A stretch of DNA of 64,000 bases from Aphanomyces cochlioides (taxonomy: Eukaryota > Oomycota > Saprolegniomycetes > Saprolegniales > Verrucalvaceae): assembly GCA_019828595.1 (NCBI GenBank), contig JAHQRK010000006.1, positions 248,001 through 312,000 on the forward strand, given 5' to 3'. Under the pieces are notes generated by a model that saw nothing but the letters and a program-made list of their open reading frames with translations, did no database searches and was not told the origin of the DNA. Shown piece by piece: positions 31,190 through 41,560 of this stretch; the first letter of the stretch is position 1; the number at the start of each line of letters is the position of its first letter. The position numbers were made by a program, and so were the translations under genes.

Positions 31190-33009
31190 ATGAGTGACCT
31201 CTCCATCAAGGATGCCGCGCCGATCGCGCCACTTCCAGAGAAATTACAGGATGTCAGTTCAACCGAAGCAGGCAAGTCGCCGGCAAAGACTTCGACTCAA
31301 GATGGAGCTCCTGCGAGTCAAGTTTCGCCTGCAGTCCCTTTGAGCTTGAACGACGAATCAACAATGTCCCTTCCCACGGACACCGTCACTCAAATGGTGG
31401 GGGAAATCAAGGAAATACTGAGCTCTTCCCCTTCGAAGATCCCTATTCGAAAAGTCTTGGCGTCGACAAACGACTTGGCCCTTGATACGTCGTCCTCCCC
31501 CGCATCGCCCGAAGGGTCCCCGACCACAAAGCGCAAATCAATGTCGCCGAGCCAAAAGGAAGAAATGGCTAACCGATTATATAGTAAAGCCATGGAGCTC
31601 AAAGAGAAACGCGATAAGCTGTACTCTCAGCCGAAAGAGGAGTGCACATTCAAGCCAACGATTAATCGCACGCCATCCAAGCGCGAAGAGTTGGACAAAG
31701 ATAGATTTCTTGTTCTTCATGAGCAAGCTGAAGAGATGGCTCGTCGCAAGGAAGAACTCAAACAAAGCCTCGAATCTCAATTTACGTACAAGCCCGAAAT
31801 TTCCAGCTTAGCACGCCGGCTGTCTGCTCGTCACGACGCGGAGGAGAAGCCACCCTCATCACGCGCTGAAGAACTATACAAGATGGCTCAGGAGATTGAG
31901 GCAAAACGAGAAGAGAAGAAAAAGGAACTTGAAAAGAAAGAAGCAGAGGAATGTACCTTCCAACCGAAAATCAAGAAAACCAAGGGCAAATCGCCTCCGA
32001 AGCAACCACTGTATGATGCTGAGCTTATGAAGCAAAAGCGTCTGGAAAAGGAACGCAAAAAGGCCGAACTTGAGCTAGCCGAGTGCTCGTTCAAGCCTCA
32101 AACATCCAAGAAAACACACGATGTAACCAAAACTTTCTTTGAGCGTTTGCAAGAAGCCGACAAGAAAAAGAAGGAACGGCTTGAAGCGCTCCGTAAGGAG
32201 AAAGAGCATCAAATTGAGCAAGAAATGACATTTCGCCCCGCAATCAACGACTCAAAAGCTCCCAAAGTCCCAGAAAAAGTACCATTCCATGAGCGCCTCT
32301 TCAACAAAGAGCAATTGCAAGCTCAAGCTCTCGAAAGAGAGCAGAAAAAGATTGAAATCGAGGCACAAACATGCACGTTCAAACCTGACATCATTCCTGC
32401 CCCTGTTACTCTGGAGCGACGTGGAAGTGTATTCGACGTAAGGAGCCTTTACCCATTAACTTTGCCTTACCCATTGATAGCGCTTATTTGAGGAACAAAA
32501 GAAGAAGCAAGAGATGCTCGACTTGGCTGAGCAAGAAAAAATCAAGAAGGAACTCGAGGAATGCACATTCAAGCCAACAGTACTTGTCGATCCCGCCGAA
32601 ATCCTTAAGGAAGTGCCTCAGGAACCTGTGTGGGAACGCCTGTCCAACGACAAAAAGCAAATTCTCGAGCAACGAGAAAAGATGAAAGAAGAGCTCGAGC
32701 AAAAGGAATGCACTTTCAAGCCTAACATCCAAGCGAGTTTAGCTGAAACAAGTCGCCGTATGAGCTTGCGCCGACCATCATCGCCCCAATTACAAAGATC
32801 GCCATCTAAAGTTGAAGATAAGCCTGAAGATTCTGTTACCCCAGTTCCATCTGCGGTATCTCCAGCACAACTTTCTGAAGATAACTTAGTGTCAAATTTA
32901 GGTTGAGCCGTCAACTGATGTTACCGACGTGACCGAATCCAAGGCTGTTCTCGCTGACTATGACAACTGGGCTGCGTCGCTAGAAGAAAAAATGCGAGAG
33001 CTCAAATAG
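31190..33009 (+). CDS. Coiled-coil protein with eight C-T-F-x-P repeats
   Basis: Three exons: 31190-32437, 32481-32855 and 32902-33009, joined by introns of 43 and 46 nt (GTAAGG...ATAG and GTATCT...TTAG). The product is 576 residues. After a Ser/Thr/Ala-rich N-terminus, long charged helices (E/K/R-rich, predicted coiled coil) alternate with short motifs such as EECTFKPTI, FTYKPEI, EECTFQPKI, ECSFKPQT, EMTFRPAI, TCTFKPDI, EECTFKPTV and ECTFKPNI. Proteins with this repeat type are known from ciliated and flagellated protists, often as hypothetical or axoneme-related proteins; that link is only a suggestion. The gene is well formed, with consistent phase across introns. Confidence 0.8.
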
Positions 33010-33051
33010 ACGTGATACAATCAATGAATGTTTTGAGATATTTGGGTGTAT

Positions 33052-35026
33052 CTATCGCACAAACACGCTCTCCGTCTCGGTTTCGCCAACAATGTCAACT
33101 TTGGTGAGCTGTCCAAGGCCCATTACGGATGGGGCAAATGAGAGGTAAAACCGCTTGACCATCGTATTCGGTTTGCCATTGACGGTTCCATGGAGGAAAT
33201 AACCCTCTTGAAGGCGCAGTTGGAACGATCTTCCTTTGAGGATTCCAAACTCAACAACATAAACACCTTGTCCAAGCATTTTGGTTTTCCATTGATACGT
33301 CGTGTTCCGCTCAATGACACTCATGGGTTGTCTGGAGAACGATGAAGCCATGTCGGTTTGAGCGATTTCACTGTACCTGGGATTTTTGGCCTTTTCAAAC
33401 ATGATCCATTCACCCAAGAGCGGTTGCTCGCCATTTACTTGTTGTGTCTCTTCGTCAATGTTGAGCTTGACGACGAGCGCATTGCGGTTGGTATTTTTGT
33501 GAATGAGAAGACAAAAGAGTGGCTCAATCTGCTGGCAAACGAGGTACACTATGCCATTTTGAGTCGTCAAGGTGAATCGTTTTTAATACCCTTGGGATCT
33601 CGGGTGCTAGTCGGGTCATGGGCGTCTTTAGCTTCAAGTGGCAATGACTTAAGCTCGTCCAGGGACACGACAGGGCCAATCTTTGCATAATAGTCGGCAT
33701 CAAAAGTTTTCTCAAGGTGCATTCGAATATGGCCAACATCTTGCATGTAGTTCAACAAAACAATTTGATTCCAGCTCGAGCGTGGTCCAATATGAATTCT
33801 TTCCAAGTCTACTTGCAAGACCATTGTGACTTGAGTCGAGTTTGGAGCTGCAGACAATGGCTCTAGAATCCAGCCTTGAAGAACTGTCGTGGCCGTTGGT
33901 TTGACGTGCAATGGACAGTCTTGTGTCGAGCCTGGCACTGAAACAACTAAAATCGTCCCGTCAGGCTCCACTCGCCATCTCTTGACGTTGACAAAGTCAG
34001 CCTGCTGACACAGCCAAAGCGTCTACGCAGCCATCAACACTCAAGAGAACGTGAAAGACACACCTTGCGAATGACATGTTCGACCCAAAGGGATGTCGAT
34101 TCCTTTCGAAGGACAGCTCCACCAAGAATGGAAGGATTCATTTTCGCAGCGTCAGCTGGTGGCAACATGATGGCATCCAAGACTGCTCGAGGTGGAAACG
34201 GCATCGTCGCGACACGCTTGAACGTGCTGAATCCATCAATGAAGGCAGAATACAATCGATCTTGTGGCCCATAGACGTACAACTGATACCAACCTTCCAG
34301 AGAACTACCCAGGCGTTTAACATCTAGAAGATAGCTCAGAATCAAGCTGAAGTCAAGAGGAACTACCGCAAATGGCTCCTTGGACGTCGCGAGCAGCTGG
34401 AAGGCCAAGAAAATCGCGCAAGATATGCATTTGTGTCGTGGTGCGCTTGGACGGTGGCCCCGACTTAGCATTTGGATTCATGAGCAAGTCAATCGTCGAG
34501 CCAAGAAAAGCTAGCAGTATGTCATCATGCAACTAACCACTCAAGAGAGCAAAATACCTTCCAAGCCCAATTTGCGACGCCCAAGGAATCCATCCGTGAG
34601 GTTGTCGGTGCAATACGTCTTTGGTGGAAATTTCGTCATTTCGTTGGGAGTTAGCATGCCCGATACACGCGATGCAAAGGAAAAAAACTCTCGGTAGCGT
34701 CTTTCAATGGTGAAGGTGGGGCCATTTGGCCACAACGACGAGACGATCAAGTATTTGGCAAAGCCTTCGTGGCTCACCGTGACCTTTTCAATCCGTGCTT
34801 GGATGGAAACAATCGGTGGGTTAGATGTCGACGACGAGGACTTCCGCGCGAGCAATGGCGCTGGTTTCACGATCGACAATTGCGACGAAGGTGGAGTTAC
34901 AGGAGCTACAGCAGCTGACGGCAATGGCGAGACAGCGACAAGCTTTGGACTTTTGCATTCATGGTCTCCAATGTCATCAAGATGCACTTGTTGCTTGCAA
35001 GAGCGGCACGTGATCACGTCGGTCAT
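33052..35026 (-). CDS. PX-START domain protein
   Basis: Five exons on the minus strand: 35026-34558, 34510-34367, 34323-34064, 34022-33590 and 33548-33052, with introns of 41-47 nt and matching phases. The N-terminus has a CxxC...H-x-C motif (CRSCKQQVHLDDIGDHEC), probably a small zinc site, then a low-complexity linker. A PX phosphoinositide-binding domain follows with FTIERRYREFFSFASRV and FPPKTYCTDNLTDGFLGRRK. The rest resembles a START-type lipid-transfer domain (GWYQLYVYGPQDRLYSAFID, then VPGSTQDCPLH...LQGWILEPL). PX-START proteins probably bind membranes and lipids in trafficking. The stop at 33052 is 43 bp from the end of the convergent repeat-protein gene. Confidence 0.75.
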
Positions 35027-35053
35027 GCGGTGAAATCCAAAATTAGCGACAAA

Positions 35054-36698
35054 CTATTTCAGGTACAATTTCTTTTCATACAGATCAGTCTTTTGCAGCA
35101 ACTTAAAGATGTGTTTGTACATCTCTTTGGCGTCTGGATCAAGGAACGAACCACACAAATGATTTTTCTCCACGCGGTGAATATGCCACTGCCCTTTGAC
35201 AATGTCGTCGTCTTCCGCGCCAAAATTTGCCAAATCCACCGAGACGTACGATGCATTGCGGACCATTGACGACGACGATACTTCGTCGTTGGTTTCTTTC
35301 GGATTCAAGGTGACGCGTGGGTAGACTTGGGAATGTGTATTGACAAGACCGTCGTTGTGAACCCAAACCTGCTGGTCAAGTCCTAAAATGCCAAGTTGAG
35401 TCCCTTCAACCACTCGATTTGGGTTGTACCGTGCTCTGTTTTGCTGTAGACGTAGTACCGCATGGCCCAAGTGAACGCACAGAGCGTCGCCCTGGCTTTG
35501 GTGATGTTGACAATGGACAATTTTTTCCACATGAATGTGACGATGACAACCCAAGCGGCGGCTTGAACAAATTTGGCCGGCCAGAGTTTCCGCCCGTGGT
35601 TCAAGACATAAAGAATCCCAATCAAGCTAGCCACTTCCCAAGTCTAGCCACAAGGAAGTTCAATTGTGGATCAAGGTGCCAAGACTTACGGGGGCTTTGT
35701 GCTGATCTTTAGCCGACGCGACGATGCTGAACAAGTGTCTTTGTCCATGTGAACCAGTGCTTGATTGAGCTTAACTCGAAAGGCTGGCATGCCAGTGTAC
35801 AATGCTACGATGCACCATTGTTACCTCAAGATGACGATTCAATGAATTTTACCATTGTCCTGGCTGTACATGATGGCATTTCGTGGCGAGTACAAGACAT
35901 CCCAAGTTGCGACGTCTTTCCACTGGTCAAGTTGGTAGTCAAAGACGTGCTTGAGGACTGGCAAAACCGTCACGGAGGCTTTCCAGAACGACATGACTGC
36001 CGCGGCGAGGAAGTGCGCCCCCGAGAAATACGGCACGGGCTGACCAATTTCAGCCCCCAAGACACCACAGAGCGTCGATCCCGTCAATGGGGAGACGACT
36101 GTCGTGATGCTCTTGACCCATTTGTAGTTGGTGCCGACACCAAAGAAATCGTGGCAGATCATTTGATAAAGCTCCAACGCAGTCGTGCCGCCAAAGCTAT
36201 GACCGAGTAGATGCACGGGGTTTTCCTACATTCGCCAGTGAGCTCGTCATGAATGTCAGGAATGTGTACCTCGCTCCATGTTGGGTGAGCAGCTTCGTAT
36301 GTTCGACTGTACCGACTGTGGCCTACACAATGGATGGTACTGAGCCCCCCTGGACGAAAAACAGCAAAGATCATACCGTACTGTCGCGAATGCTCCTCGC
36401 CATAGTCGACACGGCTACCGAAGACTTGATAGAAAGCTTCGCAAGCTCGATCGTGGTCGGACGAGACGGGGCCGACTTGGACGATAATGTTGTTGGGATT
36501 GAGCTCATTGATGTCGTTGATGGGCCAGTAGCAAGGCCCCAAGTCAAAGAGTGGGCGAGGATTGACGCCCCAGCCAAAGATGCCGTGAATCAACACCACA
36601 GGGTCTCGCGTCGCATTCATCGCAAAAAAACGAATGCGCGACAACGTTCGAATCGATCCTGGCTCACGTTCCACTGCCACCTCATCCAGCTCTTGCAA
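35054..36698 (-). CDS. Staphylococcal-type lipase (GHSFGG), several exons
   Basis: Readable parts in order are DPVVLIHGIFGWGVNPRP, SDHDRACEAFYQVFGSRVDY, a short exon with RYSRTYEAAHPTWSE, HLLGHSFGGTTALELYQMI (catalytic Ser), ITTVVSPLTGSTLCGVLG, and near the C-terminus VWVHNDGLVNTHSQVYPRV. This order, including the G-x-R-V-D-Y-G and N-D-G-L-V segments, is that of lipase family I.5/staphylococcal lipases, which hydrolyse acylglycerols. Introns of about 44-55 nt (GTATGA...TGTAG, GTACAC...TGTAG) link the first exons; the model is least certain at 35380-35800. The start is probably the ATG at 36624 or one upstream. A truncated paralogue lies at 54161-54580. Confidence 0.7.
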
Positions 36699-36799
36699 CT
36701 GGATCCAAGTCCAAATTCCCGACTTTGGCTACGACGACAGGAGCAGAAAAACAGCATTCCAGGACATGCTGCGTCCCAACGAAGCCTTGACATTTGATC

Positions 36800-38190
36800 T
36801 CTTCATGACAAGCTCCGGCCTGTCTTGAATCTTGGAGCGCTTCGTCCATGCAGTAGATCCTGGTGCGCCTCGTCTGAATGTCCGGGTTGCGTGTTGGATG
36901 ATCTCAGGGTCGTACGAGAGAGATACAATCCCATCTCTCGGTCCTCACCCACCATCAAAAGACGATCCAAGCGGTCTCGCCCATAGGATATCGTCCGGAC
37001 CATTCGTTTGGAGTGACAAAATCGTCAAGACAGCCACGGAAATGACAAAGAAGTACATCGTAGATGGCGGCTTTCCCCCAGCGATTCGAACTCGAGCGCG
37101 CAGACTGAACAACTACCACCCCTTGCGAGCTCGTATGACCGGGTTGTGGCGATAACCAACAGACAAGCTTTAGGCATCCAACTCAGTGCTCCTCATCAAG
37201 TCCACAATGATTCAGATGGACGTGGAGAACGACTGCTGGATTACGTGTCTACTGCATGGAGGAAGATCTCAAGGACGAGCAAGGGCGGGCAGAAGTTGAT
37301 TTTTGACAAAAGCGTTGGCAAAAGGTACATCGACAGTATAAACGACGGTGATGGATGGTGGTGAGCATTACAAAGCTCGAGTCATCATCTGTATGAGGCG
37401 CAAGTCAGTGTACGTATGCAGTTGGCATCACGACGACGAACGCTGCATGCATACACGGCAAGAAATGGTGTCGGGCGAAAGTACAAGGTTGCCTCCAACC
37501 CATCATATGACGCGGATACTGTCACAAGCATCCTCACGAAGGAACGACATGTAGACTGAGCAACTGACCGATCCCACGGCTAATTTTTACTCGGGACCAC
37601 GGTGGAACACCACCAGGGAAGGGGATTTGACAGCGCCTACCAGTATACCAGTTGGTATTTGATTCCCCCTTGATCCTCCTCGTGCCCCCCTCAAGACGCC
37701 TACCGTCAGCTCAAACTTGTCCGCTTTCCCGGCGTCAGACAAGCGAACAACAGGTTGCTCAATCTCGTGGCTGCTACGCTGTTGTACAAAATGGTTTCCA
37801 CTGCATGACGATCGATGATATTGGCCCTGTCGTCATTGTGCTCGTTTGGCCTTGCCATGCACCTCTCTCTTGTCATCGTTCTTTTCATACAGCCCATGAT
37901 TCCGACATCTCCTGTACACAATCTACTGTATTACACCAGCCATGGGTAATGAAATCCACGCGATTGCTTGTTCGGCCATGTTCCCCGCCGACGCAGACGA
38001 AATCCACGGCGTTCTACCCCCCGACGCCTCCATGCTCCATTGCGTCTGTTTTGTCAAACCCAGATTCGACACCAACTCTTTCTTAGATTGACAACTTGAA
38101 CGTCCAACTACCCGATCAAGAGGTTGTCAACTGAAATGCCGTCAGATTGGACATGTTTGTCATTTTCTCGGTGATCTTTTTAGCGGTCTT
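36800..38190. other. No gene model supported
   Basis: Several open frames overlap here on both strands, but none shows a recognisable domain. A short plus-strand piece with hydrophobic stretches near 37700-37950 might belong to a small membrane protein. Nothing firm can be said. Confidence 0.4.
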
Positions 38191-38193
38191 TCC

Positions 38194-38550
38194 ATGCTCC
38201 TACTCTGTATGCTCCCCCGTCGTGCCGGGTTGATGCACATCCTTCCAGTCGATTGTGCAGGATTAGTGGAATTGTTTGCAAAGTTGGAGCTTGTTGACAA
38301 GATCAAACAAAACCCACGCTTTGCTCAACTGATATTTGTTGTGCCTCAAGGAATTGGCGACTCGTACAAGAATCAACAATTGATCACTCAAAATTTGCGT
38401 TTGGAAGACTTGATGGGAGCCGGCGTGAGATGTATTTCAGGGATTGGGCCAGTCCTGCAAAAGAAGTTGCACGACAAGAACATTTTTACTTGTTCACATT
38501 TGAAGGCTCATTCTAAAGATCCGCATTCTGAAAGACCATTTCCAAAGTAA
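38194..38550 (+). CDS. Possible C-terminal fragment of a CRN-like gene
   Basis: The frame contains LVELFAKLELVDKIKQNPRF, then LIFVVPQGIGDSYKNQQ and a stop at 38548. The L-I-F-V-V-P-x-x...D-x-Y-x-x-Q pattern is reminiscent of C-terminal nuclease domains of CRN/RHS proteins. No header or P-loop precedes it, and it overlaps the 3' end of the minus-strand CRN-like gene by a few dozen bases. It may be a degenerated paralogue. Confidence 0.3.
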   Translation: MLLLCMLPRRAGLMHILPVDCAGLVELFAKLELVDKIKQNPRFAQLIFVVPQGIGDSYKNQQLITQNLRLEDLMGAGVRCISGIGPVLQKKLHDKNIFTCSHLKAHSKDPHSERPFPK

Positions 38551-39808
38551 AGTTAGTTGCAAACCGCTCATAATGCCCAATGGTCCGATTGATCGTCAGC
38601 GATATCTCTTGCCTTCGTTCGTCAAGTTGTACGCACTTGAACGTACCACCGTCAAAAAGTTTTTCATGGGCGAGATTTTCAAACAACCATCCATTAAACG
38701 TAGACGCTTTTCCTGCACCGTCAAGCCATTTCATCAACTTTGCTCGTTCTTGGCTAAGTGTATCAAATCCCGAAATCTCAAACATTCAAGTCCATTGACT
38801 CGTTTATCCATTTGGGTGAGACGTTGCTGTTGTTCCAAATTACAAAATCATTAAACCAGTTTAACGGCGAGTTGGTTGTAAATCCGTATTCCAATCCAAT
38901 CCGAACCAAACTCGAGTGTTGCAAATGTTGGATCCTCTTCAGGAATGTAATGCAGCAGTCGATGAACTACAAGATTTAACGGCACAGACATTTCAAAGCA
39001 CGCTTGAACATCCTCCAACGTTTTAATCTTCTCAATCGCTTGTTCCATGGCGATCAATCCCTTTCGATACGCTCTGGCTGATTTTGCTAGACAATAGCGC
39101 GGGACACCACCAAACTGTTTATATCTCTCGGTCAATTCTTCGTCTGATATCTCCAAATTCAACACTTTGACGGCGTCACCCAACTCGCCCAATTCCCAAA
39201 CAGGCATATACAGCTCGCAATGAGCTTCGACATTCTTCCGCATCGAATCGAGCCAACCAAAATTGGGACTTGTGAAAGTTACCATTTTCGATCGCGCAGG
39301 TTCCACAGATGGCGGTCCATCATAGAGATGAATCGCATTTGAATCGTCTACTGGTAAATTTGGTCGATTGTTAACATATTGAGGCTGAGGTCTTTTATTT
39401 GGCTCAAACACGACACACTCCTTCAATTGCCGATCCTTGTTGAAAGACGCAGAAACAATAATAGCCTCGTGGTGTTCATTTCGGTATCGAGAAAAGAAGT
39501 AGTCATAAAAGATCGATTTGCCAATGCCTACACAAAACACACGCGTCTGTTATCCATCTTTTAATCGTATACAAGTTCAAACCTGGTGTTCCCGTCACTG
39601 AGATGTACTTGTATGTCTGCAGAAGTTCAAGTACACGATCATAATACGACGAGTACGCTTTTCTCACGTAGTATTCTTCCGCGCAATACTCGAAAGCAGT
39701 TGGCAAGTCGACAGTCACGTTCTGCACACCTTGCGCTTCGCCGGCCACGTTCATCTGCGGGGCAGGAGCTGGGACGGGACTTTGTGCTAGGTTCTGGCTG
39801 CCGTCCAT
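38513..39808 (-). CDS. CRN/RHS-like P-loop NTPase
   Basis: Exon 1 is 39808-39583; a 55-nt intron (39528-39582) sits inside the P-loop and joining the exons gives the Walker A motif GTPGIGKS. Exon 2 carries AIHLYDGPPS, MVTFTSPNFGW and LYMPVWELGEL, then FGGVPRYCLAKSARA, a pattern shared by oomycete CRN NTPases and trypanosomatid RHS proteins. A second intron near 38800-38855 leads to a C-terminal exon with STFNGWLFENLAHEKLFDGG. There is no typical CRN header; the N-terminus is Pro/Ala-rich. The ATG at 39808 is about 100-600 bp from the left limit of the viral insertion. Function unknown. Confidence 0.6.
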
Positions 39809-40403
39809 TTTGAAAGTGACGATATTACCGAATCATTGCATATCTCGTTGAATATTATCAACCAATCATGTGCAACGAAATCAGCGAATGGCAGCAATAC
39901 AAAATGTAAGGCTGTCAAAATCTCATATTAAAAATGTGTGCGATCTTCGTATTCCAACAAATATTCTTTTCAATTATTTAGAAGCAGTTAATGTGTTTCA
40001 TAGGGTGTTAACATTAAGTTCTACTACTAACTCTTCTTTAGGTTTTTGGACTATGATACAATGTATATCACAAAATATCTGTAAATTTCCATTTTGACTC
40101 CTGCGCAAACACTGCCCAAGTTGTTTGTTTTCAAAAAAATTAAAAATAGTGAAAAAACAGTTTGCGTCAATTTTCATCACTGTGGCCCCCATTTTGGACG
40201 GCATACTCCAATATCTCACAAGTATGTTGATCCGCATTTGGTGCAAATATATTAAAATTTGTTTTGCAATAAAACATCAAACAATTTGATCATATTTTAT
40301 ATTTATTCAAAACGGGACAATAACAATTGCACCTATTTTAATTATTGTAAAATTTAAAGCAAGATATAGAACATATTTATGTAATAATTACGAAAACCGT
40401 GAA

Positions 40404-40613
40404 ATGTTTGACCACGTAGAGATTTATAAAACAAACAATGATGCTTATATTGTAATTACAAGTCCATACGGAGATAAAGATTATGAAGGATTCTATGGAT
40501 TTAATAAAATCTATAAATTGTATAACGATTGGGCTACTACGTATTTTAAAAGAATGAGTAAAGCAGAAATAATTAACTGTAATAAAATATTTAAAAGCGA
40601 GTTTGGATATTAG
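40404..40613 (+). CDS. Small viral-type protein, unknown
   Basis: A 69-residue, AT-rich ORF (MFDHVEIYKTNNDAYIVITS...) with aromatic and lysine-rich composition like the rest of the insertion. No domain was recognised. It is the first ORF at the left side of the viral block. Confidence 0.45.
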   Translation: MFDHVEIYKTNNDAYIVITSPYGDKDYEGFYGFNKIYKLYNDWATTYFKRMSKAEIINCNKIFKSEFGY

Positions 40614-40633
40614 TATGTTTACATCTGTTTCAG

Positions 40634-40765
40634 TTTAACTCATAGTCAATGAAATAACCATATTTTTTGTCCATCATTTTATTGAATTTAACTCAATGTC
40701 AATAAAAGACGTGTTTTTATATGTCCATTTGATTGAAAATAACTCAATGTCAGTCATTATATATT
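40634..40765. repeat. Iteron-like direct repeats
   Basis: Three imperfect copies of AACTCA[TA/AT]GTCA occur at 40637, 40690 and 40741, spaced 51-53 nt, with further similarity between them (TTGTCCAT...TTGA). Position near the left side of the virus suggests terminal-region repeats, perhaps linked to replication or regulation. Confidence 0.6.
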
Positions 40766-40962
40766 TAGAGAGAAATGGTTAATCGAACTGACTTGATTTA
40801 TTATTGGAAAAATATGCCGTTTTCCCGACAAAAACCTGATGAACATAACAGACAGTCCAACATGTACTCACAAAAATTGAACATCCAAACTTGACCAATT
40901 CAAAAATTCAATATTTAATTAATTTTAAAAATACCTATCACCTATAGAATATATTAAAAATA

Positions 40963-41106
40963 ATGGAATTAAATTTCGGAAAATACAAAGCTAAGACTAT
41001 TCAAGAAGTTTTTGAGATTGATCAAAATTACTGTAAATGGTTAATAAATCAGGAAATGTTATTGTCAAACAAACCAGAAATTAAAACATATTTAACCGAA
41101 AATTAA
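40963..41106 (+). CDS. Small protein with G-K-Y-x-x-K-T repeat (unit 1)
   Basis: A 47-residue ORF, MELNFGKYKAKTIQEVFEID followed by a Y-C-K-W-L segment. This resembles short modules found in viral and phage proteins of unknown role. The next ORF (41130-41267) carries a second, similar module in another frame, so the two probably come from one two-module gene broken by a frameshift. Confidence 0.5.
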   Translation: MELNFGKYKAKTIQEVFEIDQNYCKWLINQEMLLSNKPEIKTYLTEN

Positions 41107-41129
41107 AAGATGCTGATTTGTCTTATAAA

Positions 41130-41267
41130 ATGCGATGGGGTAAGCATAGAAATCTAACTCTGAATAAAATTAAAGAAATTGACCCAAATTATATTGATTG
41201 GTTAAAAAATAATCAATATGTGATAGAAAATTGCCCAAAGTTAATATCTGAGCTTGAGCAATTTTAG
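41130..41267 (+). CDS. Small protein with G-K-H-x-x-x-T repeat (unit 2)
   Basis: A 45-residue ORF, MRWGKHRNLTLNKIKEIDPN followed by YIDWLKNN, paralogous to the module in 40963-41106. It ends at a TAG at 41265-41267, overlapping by a few bases the end of the protease remnant on the other strand. Confidence 0.5.
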   Translation: MRWGKHRNLTLNKIKEIDPNYIDWLKNNQYVIENCPKLISELEQF

Positions 41268-41560
41268 CTTTCAAATGTTTTATCGTTTAAATCGTGGAAT
41301 CCATAAAATAAATCCATACGATTATTCTGTTTTGCATATAACCAAAGCATACACCATATACCGCAATATTCAGCATACGTTGATTGATATTGTTTTTTGT
41401 TATGTTTTTTTATTCCCAAAATCAAAGGCGGTGGCTCGCCCATAGAATCAAAATATTCATTTTTATAAATCGCAGTCCAATGTCCAATTCCACCACCATG
41501 GTGGAATTGGACCTTAATAAACACGGTGCTGACGCTTTTATGAGCGCGGATGATTGGCAA
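41264..41560 (-). pseudogene. Adenain-like cysteine protease, N-terminus lost
   Basis: The minus-strand frame shows GHWTAIYKN (catalytic His), YFDSMGEPPP (Asp) and YAEYCGIWCMLWLYA (catalytic Cys), the order of the adenovirus-type maturation proteases found in Polintons. Family members have about 80-100 residues before the G-H-W; here that space is occupied by the start of the capsid gene on the opposite strand. The ORF therefore holds only the C-terminal half and is probably non-functional. Normally the protease cleaves capsid precursors during assembly. Confidence 0.7.
41482..41512. repeat. Hairpin at the capsid/protease junction
   Basis: Arms GTCCAATTCCACC (41482-41494) and GGTGGAATTGGAC (41500-41512) are perfect complements around a 5-nt loop. 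The capsid ATG at 41498 lies in the loop. This is also the point where recognisable protease sequence stops. Confidence 0.85.

Noticed and set aside
41384..41497. Upstream extension of the capsid ORF
   Set aside because: The extension is antisense to the conserved protease segment and lacks a start codon in good context; the ATG at 41498 is preferred.
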